A stretch of DNA of 64,000 nucleotides from Ascaphus truei (taxonomy: Eukaryota > Chordata > Amphibia > Anura > Ascaphidae): NCBI GenBank assembly GCA_036426205.1, contig CM071571.1, positions 108,721,257 through 108,785,256 of the forward strand, in the 5' to 3' direction. Positions 10,222 through 20,369 of this stretch are shown piece by piece (position 1 is the first letter of the stretch; each line of letters opens with the position of its first letter). The position numbers and the translations under genes were made by a program. The notes beneath the pieces were generated by a model. It ran no database searches. It saw only the letters and a program-made list of their open reading frames with translations, and had not been told where the DNA came from.

Positions 10222-10584
10222 TTGGAAAAGAAAAAACTACACACATCTGTATACAAGAAACCAACAGACAGATGCAGTAACCGCCTCAACTCCAGCTACT
10301 ATCCCACTCATACAAAACAAGGTATCATACACAGCCAGGTTATAAGATACCACCGCATCTGCTCTGTCACTGAAGACAGAAACAGGCATCTCACCACCCT
10401 GACCGAATTGTTCAGACAGAAGGGATACAAAGCAAAGACCATTGCCGAACTATTACACCTGCACTAAAAGCCCCACGAGAACACCTACTACAATACAGAC
10501 AGAGAACCCACCACACGCATACCACTAGTGGCCACATACAACCCTACCCTAGAGAGAATACGAAAAATAATCAAAGATCATTAA
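10222..10584 (+). pseudogene. Penelope-like element RT fragment (thumb region)
   Basis: The frame from 10222 reads LHTSVYKKPTDRCSN, then IRYHRICSVTEDRNRH, LTELFRQKGY, a stop at 10465, and, in the same frame, LVATYNPTLERIRKIIKDH. The order YRKPTDR - RxxRICS - FxxRGY - YNPxLxxIxxIIxxH is the C-terminal half of the Penelope-family reverse transcriptase. The N-terminal RT (with YxDD) and the GIY-YIG part are absent, so this is a short relic. A hammerhead motif lies just upstream. Confidence 0.8.
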
Positions 10585-10589
10585 TAATA

Positions 10590-11090
10590 AAGTGCAGCTG
10601 CCAACTTGCAGTCAGTATAGTATGAGGCAAGTGTAACAATGCAAGACAGCAGTGTGTGAATGTGGTCAGGGTTGTAACAGCCAAAAGGGGCTCAAAACAA
10701 TGGCAGGCAATAAAGTAACGTTATAAAAAAAAAAAGCTAAGGCAATACTTAGCCAATACAAAAGAGAAAGAGGGGGGGCCCCTCTTTGTGATGCTTGCCA
10801 GGAGCAGACTATGCCTTGATATTATTCATCATCATCTTCATTGCAAAAGACAGTTTGTGAGACCCAGGATTCCAAATGTCCAATATAATAAAAACACACC
10901 CCAGACACATACCACTAGCCTATAATAGGTATATCTTGTGTGGTAATCTGGGTATTAAGTGCAGGACTGATCACATGAATGAAGTAACAAAGGTAAGTTA
11001 CTCACTGCTGACCTTTTGGGATTTCCTGGTCCTCTCGGCGTGCTCCTACCCAGGAGTAGCTGCAGAAAGAAATAGATGGAACGGCAGTGC
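10590..11090. other. Unassigned sequence
   Basis: No gene recognised. An A-rich run lies near 10720-10760. The right end runs into the long palindrome. Confidence 0.3.
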
Positions 11091-11374
11091 ATCTGCTGCT
11101 GCTGAAGATAAATTGTAAACCAAAAACTGCAAACTGCAAAGATCTAGGTGCAAAAAATTATTGTGGGCACATTAAAAACAGCCAAAAGGTTACTCTGACG
11201 CGTTTCACGTGGTAACCCACGCTTTATCAAATTTTGATAAAGCGTGGGTTACCACGTGAAACGTGTCAGAGTGACCTTTTGGTTGTTTTTAATGTGCCCA
11301 CAATAAATTTTTGCACCTAGATCTTTGCAGTTTGCAGTTTTTGGTTTACAATTTATCTTCAGCAGCAGCAGCAG
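11091..11374. repeat. Near-perfect 140-bp-arm palindrome with two back-to-back hammerhead-like hairpins
   Basis: The sequence mirrors about position 11232 (ATCAAA/TTTTGAT). Each arm carries, moving outward, ACGCTTTATC, GGGTTACCACGTG, ACGYGTCAGAGT, TTGTGGGCACATTAA, and CTGCAAACTGCAAAGATC. Read outward, each arm has TTGATAA, stem II GCGTGG/CCACGT, GAAAC and GTGTC, which is the order of a hammerhead with two core substitutions. Very little spacer remains at the centre. Confidence 0.85.
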
Positions 11375-11388
11375 CAGCAGCAGCAGCA
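11360..11388. repeat. (CAG)n triplet repeat, about 9.5 copies
   Basis: Uninterrupted CAG run in the right shoulder of the palindrome. The left arm has only CTGCTGCTG at the matching place, so the tract expanded after the inverted duplication. Confidence 0.9.
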
Positions 11389-12389
11389 AATACTTAGCCA
11401 ATGAAAAGCCTGCAAAGCACAGTGTCCAAGACAGCCAGAACACCATCCACTTCCAATATGTTTGTTGTAACCTCCACCGATCCACAAGGTTCATCCAGGA
11501 GACGAAGGAACAAGCATATGTAGAGGTGACCACATGAGAGTACCGACAGGAAGGACAAACCCCGACAAACGTTTCGCCACCGCTTTGTCTAGGGGCTTGA
11601 TGAGGAGGTGAACACCCACAATATTTAAGGAGCTTCCTCCATGATGCCATCCAATTAAAAACGGAGCGTGCTGCAGTTCGACCGCTGATTCGGCAGGATG
11701 GTAAGCCAATCACAGTGTGTCAATCCGTGACGCTCCATACAGCCTGCAAAATCAGCGATTACCTAAATGGAACATTAAAAATGTTATATAGCAGACTGCA
11801 CAACATGGCACATTGTGTATTAAATATGGCCAACAGGGGAAGTCAGATAACAGCTTTATTATAACCACTATATACAAGATACAACCCTTCATAATATGAT
11901 TGAGTACCCCTACAGTGTAAATGCATAATGGATGCCCTCTAAGTTTTTAACAAATACTGACACAAAAATACCAGCATAGAGCCAGTAAAATGGTAGGGAG
12001 CTTAGAATACCAATATAATAAAAAGAGGCACAGATGTACTATAAGAATTAAATAATAGGGGTACACATATTAGGTAGCATATATTGGCAACATGCCTAAT
12101 TGTATATAGAGTATCACACGTGGAGAAATTAGATAGCATAAATTGTAAAACCACTACCTCAGAGGAAGTAACCTCAATGTGACAATAGTATCAGGAGCTG
12201 AAAGAATAATAATAAAACCCTCCATAGAAAAGGCACATACTGTCACAGAAGTATCATCTGAAGCCACAATCAGACTGAGGGGCTGAAAATACCAGTATAA
12301 TATAAGGGCACACAGGAATGAGCAAACAAACCAAATAAAATGGAATGAGCAACCCTGATTAGGGGAAGACAGTGTGGATTATAAACACA
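11389..12389 (-). mobile_element. 3' flank of Penelope-like element
   Basis: This kilobase lies directly 3' of the minus-strand Penelope ORF relic and contains the hammerhead-like block at 11561-11610. It is AT-rich from 11760 with no other family recognised. Assignment to the element rests on position and on the hammerhead-like block only. Confidence 0.4.
11561..11610 (-). ncRNA. Decayed hammerhead-like motif
   Basis: Minus strand: CTCATCA in place of CTGATGA (two changes), a possible GCC/GGC stem II, GAAAC, then GTTTGTCGGGG. Inactive if these reads are right. Confidence 0.35.
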
Positions 12390-13365
12390 TGGCAAACCCC
12401 ATATATTCATTCATGACATGTGGCAGAAGGGTGCCAAGTTTTATAATCCATCTGCATTCCCGCTGTAATAATGCTTTTTCAATGTAGCCCCCCCCCCCCC
12501 CCCCCCCCCCCGAATGCCCAGTGATACGTGGTCAATAGCAAACACACTCAACAGATTAGGATTGGAATTATGGCATAATCTGAAGTGTTTTGCAACAGTG
12601 GTGATTTTTCTCCCCAATGATAAATCTCGTTCTGTATTCCTGATGTTACGGGCGTGCTCCAGGACACAAAAACGAAGCTCACGTGTCGTCATGCCAATAT
12701 AAATTGTATGGCATGGACACGTGAGATAGTAAATAACTGCTTTGGATTTGCAGTTTAAAGCATTGCGTATCTCGTATCTTGTTGTACGCCCGGAATCAAA
12801 GAACTCATTGGTAGTACGCATGAACTTGCAAGCTGAGCATGACTTACAAATGGTCAACCCATTCCGTATTTCCCTTGAGAGGAAATTAGGGGTCCCGCCA
12901 ACACTGTAGTGGCTCCTAAATTTATCAGATAGATTTGGAGCTCTCTGGCTTACCATAGTGACAGTTTCCCCCAGGATCTTCCGTAGGTCTGGATCGGTAA
13001 GTAGTATATGCCATTATTTATGAATAGCTCGTCTATAATATGACGACCAATTACTATCAAATGTGGCAATAAATCTGATTTTTTTTGTCCGTCTTGTTTT
13101 TATCCTTCACTTTGGGGACCAAGAGTGAGGACCTCGCCTTTGTGAACTTCATACCTCTCTTGATAATAGATTGGCTATAACCTCGATCCTCAAAGCATGA
13201 CTTCATCTCAAGAGCCCTGCAATTAAAGATTTTAATCAGTAGAAGAGTTATTTTGTGTCTTAAAAATTCGCCAACTGGGACCCCCCTGATCTGGTGGATT
13301 GGATGAGGGCTAGAGGCGTGGAGTATCGAGTTAGTTGCAGTTGCAGATAATCTATTATCCATATC
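12390..13365 (-). pseudogene. Penelope-like element RT C-terminus and GIY-YIG endonuclease relic
   Basis: Minus strand, in order: HQIRGVPVGEFLR and FEDRGYSQSIIKRG, SSLLVPKVKD (13362-13057, end of RT), a damaged linker, then MVSQRAPNLSDKF and HYSVGGTPNFL (12956 on), CKSCSACKFM, and the endonuclease core AVIYYLTCPCHTIYIGMTTRE with RFCVLEH. The paired Tyr motifs (IYYL, YIG) and the Glu of LEH match GIY-YIG nucleases of Penelope elements. A poly-C run at 12489-12510 puts a glycine tract in the frame near the C-terminus and probably shifts it. The upstream RT with YxDD is missing. It is a broken copy. Confidence 0.85.
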
Positions 13366-13489
13366 TGGATAATAGTTATCTTGCCCATTACTGTACTGTA
13401 TGTGTTCGGTGGGGGGGGAGGTGTATTTATTTAAGTGTAGTACATGTTTTATTGTTTACATACAGGATTGGTACAGCAGGGCTGCGGGG
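13366..13489. other. Short unassigned gap
   Basis: Contains a G-rich run near 13411. No gene. Confidence 0.3.
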
Positions 13490-14060
13490 ACCCATGGAGA
13501 CCACTTTGTGAGTCTTGGATGCCCACGGGTATCACCCGAGGACCCCCAGATGCCCACAGGTACCACCTGCGGACCCACAGGGGACACCTGAGGGGAAGAA
13601 CCGGGCGGGGGCCCCACAGCTGTGGGGGCCACCCGAGGGCACCCATGGGAACCACCTGAGGGCCCCCATGGGAACCACCTGAGGGCCCCCAAACCCTGTA
13701 GAACCAGAGGACACCCGGACGCCCACGAGTACCACCTGCGGACCCACAGGGGACACCTGCAGGGAAGAACCTGGGGCCCCACAGCTGTGGGGGCCCAGCG
13801 GACCCACAGGGTCCACCCGAGGGCCCTAGACCCCCGTGGGAACCACCCGAGGGCCCCAGACACCTGTGGGGATGACCCTGGGACCCACAGATACCCGCGG
13901 GACTACCTGTGTACCCCATTGGGGCCCGCGGTGACCCGCAGGGACCACCTGGAGGCCCACGGCGCCTAGCGGGGACCACCCGGAGACCCCAATGGGTCTG
14001 GGGTGCACTATGGGGCCTGCGGACACCCATCAAGACCACCGGGGACCCCCGTCAGCCTGT
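13490..14060. repeat. GC-rich minisatellite, degenerate 20-50 bp units
   Basis: Repeated blocks of the type GGACCCACAGGGGACACCTG, GCCCCACAGCTGTGGGG, ACCACCTGAGGGCCCCCATG. Because the units rarely contain stops, several open frames run through it on both strands, up to 196 codons (14039-13449 minus) with Gly/Pro-rich collagen-like composition. No start context, splice site or non-repeat domain supports a gene. Confidence 0.85.
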
Positions 14061-14180
14061 GGTATTAATCCAGCGTGTAAAATAATAAATCATGGTTTTA
14101 TGGGGGGGCACAGGGGGTGGGGTATTGGTGCTTACTACAGTAAATATTTTTACATTAAAAAATTGTATTCCTAGTGTAGA

Positions 14181-14412
14181 TGAGCAGGGGGTCTCCGGAG
14201 CAGAACCGCATTGGTTTCATGTGCGGGGACACCCTGATTCCCGAGATACAGGCCCCGGTATGGGGTGTCGGTATCCCCCTGCTTTATTTACATCCCATGT
14301 GGATTTTAACATGGAGGAGATACCGGCACCCTATACTGGGGCCTGTTACTCGGGAAGTAGGGGGTCCCCGAGGCTGAAATCAAATTTGTTCAGCCCAGGA
14401 GACCCCCTGCTC
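14181..14412. repeat. Foldback repeat, copy 1
   Basis: The left arm has GAGCAGGGGGTCTCCGGAG, TTCCCGAGATACAGGCCCC, and the right arm has GGGGCCTGTTACTCGGGAA, GGAGACCCCCTGCTC as the reverse complement, about 90 bp each, with a 60-bp loop. Confidence 0.8.
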
Positions 14413-14519
14413 ACGCACACTATGAATAAAAAGAAAATGTAAGCAGCTTCATTACCTTAGCAGCTATCCGCTAAGGTAATTATTTTGTTTATGGGGGGGG
14501 GGGGGGGGTGTTTGATACT

Positions 14520-14740
14520 AGTGTGAGGGAGTTGATTTCAGTCTCTGGGACCACCTACTTACCGAGATACAGGCCCTGGTATGGGGTGCCGTATCCCTCT
14601 GCTTTGTTTAGCTCCCACCGTCACTTGACCCACAGTATTTTAACATGGGGATACCGGGGCCTGTAACTCGGGAAGTAGAGGGTCCCCGGACCTGAAACCA
14701 ATGTGGTTCAGCTCCGGAGACCCCCTGCTACATTACTGCA
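14520..14740. repeat. Foldback repeat, copy 2
   Basis: The same family as 14181-14412: ACCGAGATACAGGCCCTGG on the left and CCGGGGCCTGTAACTCGGGA on the right, ending GGAGACCCCCTGCTA. The left outer arm is shorter. A G-run (14494-14508) separates the copies. Confidence 0.7.
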
Positions 14741-14819
14741 ATGTTAGAATTGTAATAAAACCTCCACAATCGCCTGTGAGAGGCGCGCAGTTAGAGTGAC
14801 TCATTCAGCACGTCTATAA

Positions 14820-15142
14820 GGCCTCGGGCATGGTCAGCGCTTATGCGCTGAGCCATGCTGAGGCGCGCTTACGCTCGGCACTGAGCCCCTGCAGCCGCAA
14901 TGAGAGCGGCTTTAACAGGGGCTCGCTTACGCAAGCGTGCGGAAGCGTAAGTCTTAGCAAAATGTAAAATTTTCGCGCTCATGGGAGCGCAGGGACGGTC
15001 ATGTGAGCGGTTCGCCCAATGAGGGCGAACCAGCTCAGTGACGTCACTAGCCCGCCCCCCGACACGGCGCGCGGTCTAAGGCCAGGGAAAGCACCCGCTT
15101 TCCCTCAGCCTCAGCCCGGCATCACTCACCATGGACGCAGCC
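14820..15142. mobile_element. Harbinger-type MITE, copy A (323 bp)
   Basis: It starts GGCCTCGGGCATGGTCAG and ends CTCACCATGGACGCAGCC, imperfect inverted termini. Flanking triplets are TAA (14817-14819) and TTA (15143-15145), the TWA type expected for PIF/Harbinger but not identical here. It is CpG-rich, with a core GCCCAATGAGGGCGAAC shared with copies at 45467 and 61697. Confidence 0.7.
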
Positions 15143-16142
15143 TTACATAAAGGCAGACCCCGGTAGGACTCACAGCAGGGACCCCTGCTGTGTTACTCCG
15201 GTGGGCCATTAGTCTGTCGCTGCGCATCTCGGCCGGATCACGGGCATACTGTATACAGAAATTCCATTTCGAGATTTGTTCGAATTACGACCGCTGCATC
15301 TGTAAATGTATTTTTAAAAGAGACTTCTCGTATTTAAGATGGAAAACGTGCATCATTTCTGTGCAATTCTTAATGGAAATCTTAAGGAGCATTTGGAAAT
15401 AGTAGAACATCTAAAAATTAAATAATATAATGTAATATGGGGGCAACGCCCTCAATTTGCATACTTAACAAGTGCATCATTTAGGTACATAGATCTCCCT
15501 TGGATTAACATTACCCTTGTCTTTGAGTAAATAAAAACCCTTACAGCGCAACAAATGGTCTTGAAATCTGGTACTTACACTGCAGCACCAAAACATCATG
15601 GGCATCTAGAGCAGGGTTCTGTGGCTAGGAGTATGTGGCATATTGTTGCATTATATTGGGACGGGAGAGAGACCTATAAATGCTGATGAGCGGTAACACT
15701 TATGAATTGATATCATAGCAGCTAATTTAAGGAATCACTCCTGCATGCAAAGGCATAAAGCCAATACGGGAATAGGGGATATAAATATTGGGAGATTATC
15801 AAGCCCAAAATAGCTTTAAATAACCTGACACATTTCACCCTTGATACTGTACCTGCAGTACCTAGGATTAAGGTTATTCAGAGACAGAGCAGCGCGTTAA
15901 AAGGTGACTCTGGCACCAGTTAGGTTAATTAAAATGATAGCAACATTTCCAAACTTATCTTTAGCCACTTTTCCCTATGCTGCTTTGCACCTAACCTTTT
16001 GTTCTCTGTATGTAGCCGCCCCACCGGTTACTTTCCTGCTTCTAAATGCAGGAGCAACCTGAGAGGTGAAGCAGGTAGGAGGAGGTATTGGCACACGTGC
16101 TGTATACACCGAAGGCTGCATGTTTCCAGCACCAGCCCACTT
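15143..16142 (+). other. PPM1H upstream flank
   Basis: No gene and no clear repeat after 15400. The transcription start cannot be placed from sequence. No convincing TATA box lies at a fixed distance from the coding start. Confidence 0.4.
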
Positions 16143-16171
16143 GTCACATGACAGCTTGCCTGTCACATGAT
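16143..16171 (+). promoter_or_regulatory. Paired GTCACATGA E-boxes
   Basis: GTCACATGAC (16143-16152) and GTCACATGAT (16162-16171) lie 19 bp apart, about 240 bp before the PPM1H ATG. TCACATGA is the M-box/CLEAR-related E-box form bound by MITF/TFE factors. The role is inference; promoter use is not shown. Confidence 0.4.
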
Positions 16172-16276
16172 CAAAGGTTTAGCTCCTAGATCACACTGCT
16201 GGGAACCTGCAGTACAGCTCAGACATCACACATCTTTTTTTTTTCTTCTTCTGCTTGATATTGGCTAGCCTGATCC

Positions 16277-16396
16277 ATGCAGCGATCTGCATGTGCAGAG
16301 GGGGAAGGGAGAGCTGCTGAAGTGAACCGATTGCCTGAAAGCATTCCCTCGGTCGCTGTTTTATTCATGCTTCTTTCCCCAGGGAGCTGCTTGTAA
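16277..16396 (+). other. Upstream ORF, 39 codons, ending one base before PPM1H start
   Basis: ATG at 16277 opens a frame of 39 codons with a second in-frame ATG at 16367. It ends with TAA at 16394-16396, followed by a single T and then the PPM1H ATG. If the mRNA starts upstream of 16277 (or of 16367 for the 9-codon form), the termination codon is close enough to influence initiation at the main start by reinitiation. It would be in the +1 frame relative to PPM1H. Confidence 0.45.
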
Positions 16397-16397
16397 T

Positions 16398-16630
16398 ATG
16401 CTCACTCGGGTGAAATCTGCTGTGGCCAATTTCATGGGAGGAATCATGGCTGGCAGCTCAGGCTCTGATCATGCCAATGGCTCCGATTTGCCTCAGAGGT
16501 TCCCATATGTCAGACCTGAGTTTCTGGGGCTGTCACAGGATGAGATTGAGTGCTCAGCTGACCACATTGCCAGACCTATCTTAATCCTGAAGGAGACAAA
16601 GAGGTTACCTTGGACCACCGGATATGCAGA
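16398..16630 (+). CDS. PPM1H: Protein phosphatase PPM1H, exon 1 coding part
   Basis: Metal-dependent PP2C-family Ser/Thr phosphatase. The family member in mammals removes the LRRK2-added phosphate from Rab8/Rab10-type GTPases at Golgi and vesicle membranes, and its N-terminal helix binds curved membranes. The window encodes residues 1-77 plus two bases of codon 78: MLTRVKSAVANFMGGIMAG (amphipathic N-terminus), then FLGLSQDE and ADHIARPILILKETKRLPW, all diagnostic of PPM1H. A short Gly-rich insertion present in mammals after SGS is absent. The start is chosen by homology and has A at -3. The catalytic Asp residues lie in later exons outside the window. The exon ends GCAGA|GTGAGT, splice phase 2. 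Confidence 0.95.
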
Positions 16631-16636
16631 GTGAGT
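16629..16636 (+). other. PPM1H: Splice donor of PPM1H intron 1
   Basis: GA|GTGAGT: six intron bases match the U1 consensus. Phase 2: the next exon must supply the last base of the Glu codon. Confidence 0.9.
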
Positions 16637-17491
16637 ACCGTGCATTGCTCCTGCACTACACACATAAGGAGCTCGGAACCGGCCTCTTTTTATTTACGTT
16701 CTGCAATAAGGCTGCAAACATCTCTTTCAAGGTCATGTATTCAGACCAGGTCGCTAGTATAGTATGTTTATTGGAACTATAACACCCTTTTAAACAATGT
16801 GACACAGATTACCTGGCTTTACACCCCACACCTACTCCCTTCTGACAAGACAATGTGGTATGTCTTAATTATTCAATGGACACAGCCTGCTTGTCATGTT
16901 TTCCCAAGGCCTAGTAGATGGAAAATGTATGTCACATTGAAGACAATTATCTTTTAGTTTAGGGAACTGTGAGCTTTTTCAGATGGTAATTCTTAGTAGG
17001 ATTTTAATTACCTGCTTCCCCTACAAGGTTTTTTTTTATTTATTTTTTAATTCATTTAAAAAAATGTTTAATTTGTTTTATTTTTCTTAGAACGCTTAAG
17101 GTTTTAGTTTACCACACATTTATACGTTTATTACATTTAACATTTCCATTCATTTTGTCTTGTGGCATTTGAACATTCTTGTTTTGGTACTTGGTTGTAA
17201 CACAGCAGGTGTTCACCATATTAAAGTATGTACAGACTTTCTGAACTGTTATTTTCTATAATTGTGTTTATATACTTTTTAATCCTGGGATCGCTGTATC
17301 ATTTACATAAGCAAATATCTGTACCAAGAAGTTTCGGAAAAAATGTGTATAGACAATCACCAGTGTACATACGTTAATGTATGTATGTAATAATTAACCT
17401 TCTCTTACTCCTATATTACTCAAATAAGGGTTAAAGCCTACAACACCAACACAGTAAGACATCTACCATGCTAACAAAGACTTGGTATATA

Positions 17492-17851
17492 TAGGGTTTC
17501 CAGGTATCCAGCATTGAACCGGACTGTCCTGTATTTGGACACTGTTCAGTAAAAAGTTATTGGTAATACATGTATGTGCCAGTATTGCCTCTCTGGACAT
17601 AGTGACCTAACCAACTTGGGGGGCTGTGGGATTTCCCCGAGCAGGGTTGTTGCTACGGGGTTGGGCAGCTTCCTCCATCCTGATTGGCTGCATTACCCAG
17701 CAGTAGCCAATCAGGAGGAGGTGTCAGCAGCCTGGCGGCAGGGGCCAAGGAGAGATGGAAACAGCATGGAGCAGTGAGAGTGTGGAGCACGTCACCCTTT
17801 TCACCATTGTGTCTAATACAGTATTTTTGGAGAAGCCACCTGGCAACGCTA
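17492..17851. mobile_element. hAT-type MITE (360 bp)
   Basis: Ends TAGGGTTTCCAGG and CCTGGCAACGCTA are imperfect inverted repeats, flanked by an exact 8-bp duplication GGTATATA (17484-17491, 17852-17859). Inside is a palindrome-like pair CATCCTGATTGGCTGC / GCCAATCAGGAGG. Confidence 0.8.
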
Positions 17852-17859
17852 GGTATATA

Positions 17860-19015
17860 CACTTGTAGTATTTGGACATTATTATAGCTACCCTAAGATT
17901 GGACAGATTGTTGTTGAGAAGCCTACACTACCACACGAGCATGGCTTCACCATCCAAGCACAGCTGCCATTAACCTATTATGGTATTACCTGTAAGCTGG
18001 TAGCAAAACCTCTTTTCATGCCAGTGGAAACATCTGCCCATGCCAGTGATCTGTGGTGGCTTAACCAGGGGTCCGGCCAAAATAGGTGGAGGAAAATGGC
18101 TAATAATAAATAATTATAACTTTATTTCATATAGCGTTTTTCTCCCAATAGGAGAACAAGCGCTTCACAATAACAATATAATGAGCGATACGCAGCATTT
18201 AGGATTTTTACAGGCCGCTTACTTGGTCCAATTAGTAAGACATATTTGTTTCTAAAACTGTTATTGACACATACCTATAGTATTTAGGAACGTCACATTC
18301 TTGCTAAAATAAAAAAAAAGTATTTTTTTTTTTTAAGTTATGTATTTTTACTGAACTTTTATGAATATTTCCCCATTTAATTTCCACGATCACCCTAAAT
18401 CACATTTATCAATAACATCAATTGATCATTTGAAAGGTTTTTCTTTTAAAAAATTGAATTTGGAGAATTTTCAACTACATCTATATAATACAGATTAAAC
18501 ATGTCCTAGAGTACTCTAAGCGTATTTTGATTGTGAAATGACTGAAGTGTTGGTAACTACTGTACATGAGTGTTATTCAGTAATGTTAGCTCACAGTCCT
18601 CTCAAAATGGCTGCAAAACATCCAAGCACAGTGCATCTTTCATACACACATTTCATTCTTGGTTTGAGAAGAATACAAGAAAAGTCTGAAACATGAATCT
18701 GATTACTACTCCTTGGATTTGGTATGGTAACTTAATTCTTTAAGCGGTGATTAGATAAGGCTCTGATTTAACCGAGCTATGCAAGTGGCTTGAAGAACAT
18801 TAGAGATTTTCTGAGAATCACAATCCTGAGCATTTGTATGGTTTCTGATAATTATCAGCAGGAGACCTCTATAGTTATGCATACATTAAAGCAGCAATAA
18901 ATACTTTATTCTAATTTAGTAAAGTGTTTTGTATACTGCCAGAATATACTTTCTGTTCAACTGTGTACTGTATGTCAGAAGTTTTAACCTTGGCGGAATT
19001 TTTGTTTGCCCATCC
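17860..19015. other. Intronic sequence
   Basis: Mostly AT-rich unique-looking sequence. One repeat fragment at 18118-18250 is listed separately. Confidence 0.4.
18118..18250 (-). repeat. LINE 3'-end-like fragment
   Basis: TTTATTTCATATAGCG followed by CAAGCGCTTCACAATAAC resembles the 3' ends of L2 copies at 20370 and 57170 (TTTATATAGCGCC...AGTGCTT). Confidence 0.45.
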
Positions 19016-19023
19016 TACTGTGT

Positions 19024-19230
19024 CAGGGTTGCTCAACACCAGTCCTAAAGGCCCCCCAACAGGTCAGATTTTAAGGATATCCCTACTTCAGCCCTGGTCT
19101 TGATCAGTCCCTGCTTCAGCACAGGTGTCTGTCTTTAACTGAGCCACTGATAGAGCCACCTGTGCTGAAGCTTGGATATCCTTAAATCCTGACCTGTTGG
19201 GAGAGATTCAGGACTGGTCTTGAGCATCCC
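19024..19230. mobile_element. hAT-type MITE (207 bp)
   Basis: CAGGGTTGCTCAACACCAGT at the left faces GGACTGGTCTTGAGCATCCC at the right. Next come AACAGGTCAG...CTGACCTGTT and GGATATCC on each side, so it is almost a complete palindrome around GCACAGGTG. The 8-bp flanks TACTGTGT and TACTATAT match at six of eight positions. Confidence 0.85.
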
Positions 19231-19429
19231 TACTATATGTTATATATAATACCAGTTATATCTGCTGGCATTTCTTAGAATTTCCTGGAGTATATAGAAC
19301 GGATGTCACGTTAGAAGTAATATTTTGTTCTGTATGTTAATGAAACATAATTTCTAAGGGAAATAATGATACGTTGATTTAATTGTTTTTCTATCTTCTA
19401 GAGAGATTGCTTAACAGTTTAACAGCGGG

Positions 19430-20290
19430 TCACTGTAAGGAGAGAATAGAGACAATTTACACTGGGGTCGCATATACCAGACAGAATGCAGGGGTTAAAT
19501 AAAACTGGTTTATTTTGACTGGAGTCAACAGGCAAAACCCAATACAATATTACAGGACAACTCGCCTACAACACAGGGTTTACGGGGGGAATCCTAGCTC
19601 GTTATGTGCCACTTAAATGGGCTTTCCCAGATCAAGTACCTCGATACCGTCAAGGATACTGAGCAAGCTAGCACTTTTGAATACCCCACTCGTACCCCCA
19701 TCTGACTGAGGCTCGTTCTTGGTGTGTCAGGCACAAACCTTTGGAGACACACCTGCTATGTAAGGACCAGAGTAGTCTGCGGAGCTGAAAACGGCAGCTC
19801 TTTACACAATTTCCCTGTCTCCATAGGAAAGCATGGAAAACTGGGGGGCATGACCAAGGCCAGCGCGGATGCTACACGCTGGCCAATCACAGAGCGAGGG
19901 CTAGCCTGTGATGGACAAATCTGGGTGGTGAATGTGCTTCTAGGACAGCCCACAGGGGTGGGCTCAGGAAGAGTTGGAAATTCGAATCGGGCAATGGGAA
20001 TCGTGCAGACGGGCCTCATACCCAGCAACAGTTCCCAGAGCCAGCTCTGCAGAGAGAGTCACCTCCAAGTTTGGGCCGAACAAAGCCTCCGCTCTTAGAG
20101 GCATTGTTCCCCAGACTTGAGTCATCACCCCTCCCCACTCCTAGCAATGTCTGAAGCACTTCACCTCCCTAGATATCAGGCCCAGACACCTTTTGTGTGC
20201 AGGCTGGCTGAGTGAATTACCAGCCCTGCACACAGAGGAGACAGAAAATACAAGTATCACATTTCAACAACTGAATAAACATTTTAACAT
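19430..20290 (-). mobile_element. Possible degraded LTR
   Basis: AAATAAAACTGGTTTATT near 19498 on plus looks like the reverse of an LTR polyadenylation region, as in the minus LTRs at 52592 and 59821. No matching ends or duplication were found. Confidence 0.25.
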
Positions 20291-20369
20291 TATACTAAAT
20301 GTAGCCCTGTTTCTTATTACCAATGTGTTTTTTTTTTTAATTTTAAAAATATATAATAAATTATATATT

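Noticed and set aside
13449..14039. 196-codon Gly-rich frame like collagen
   Set aside because: Product of the GC-rich minisatellite, with overlapping frames open on both strands and no domain outside the repeat.
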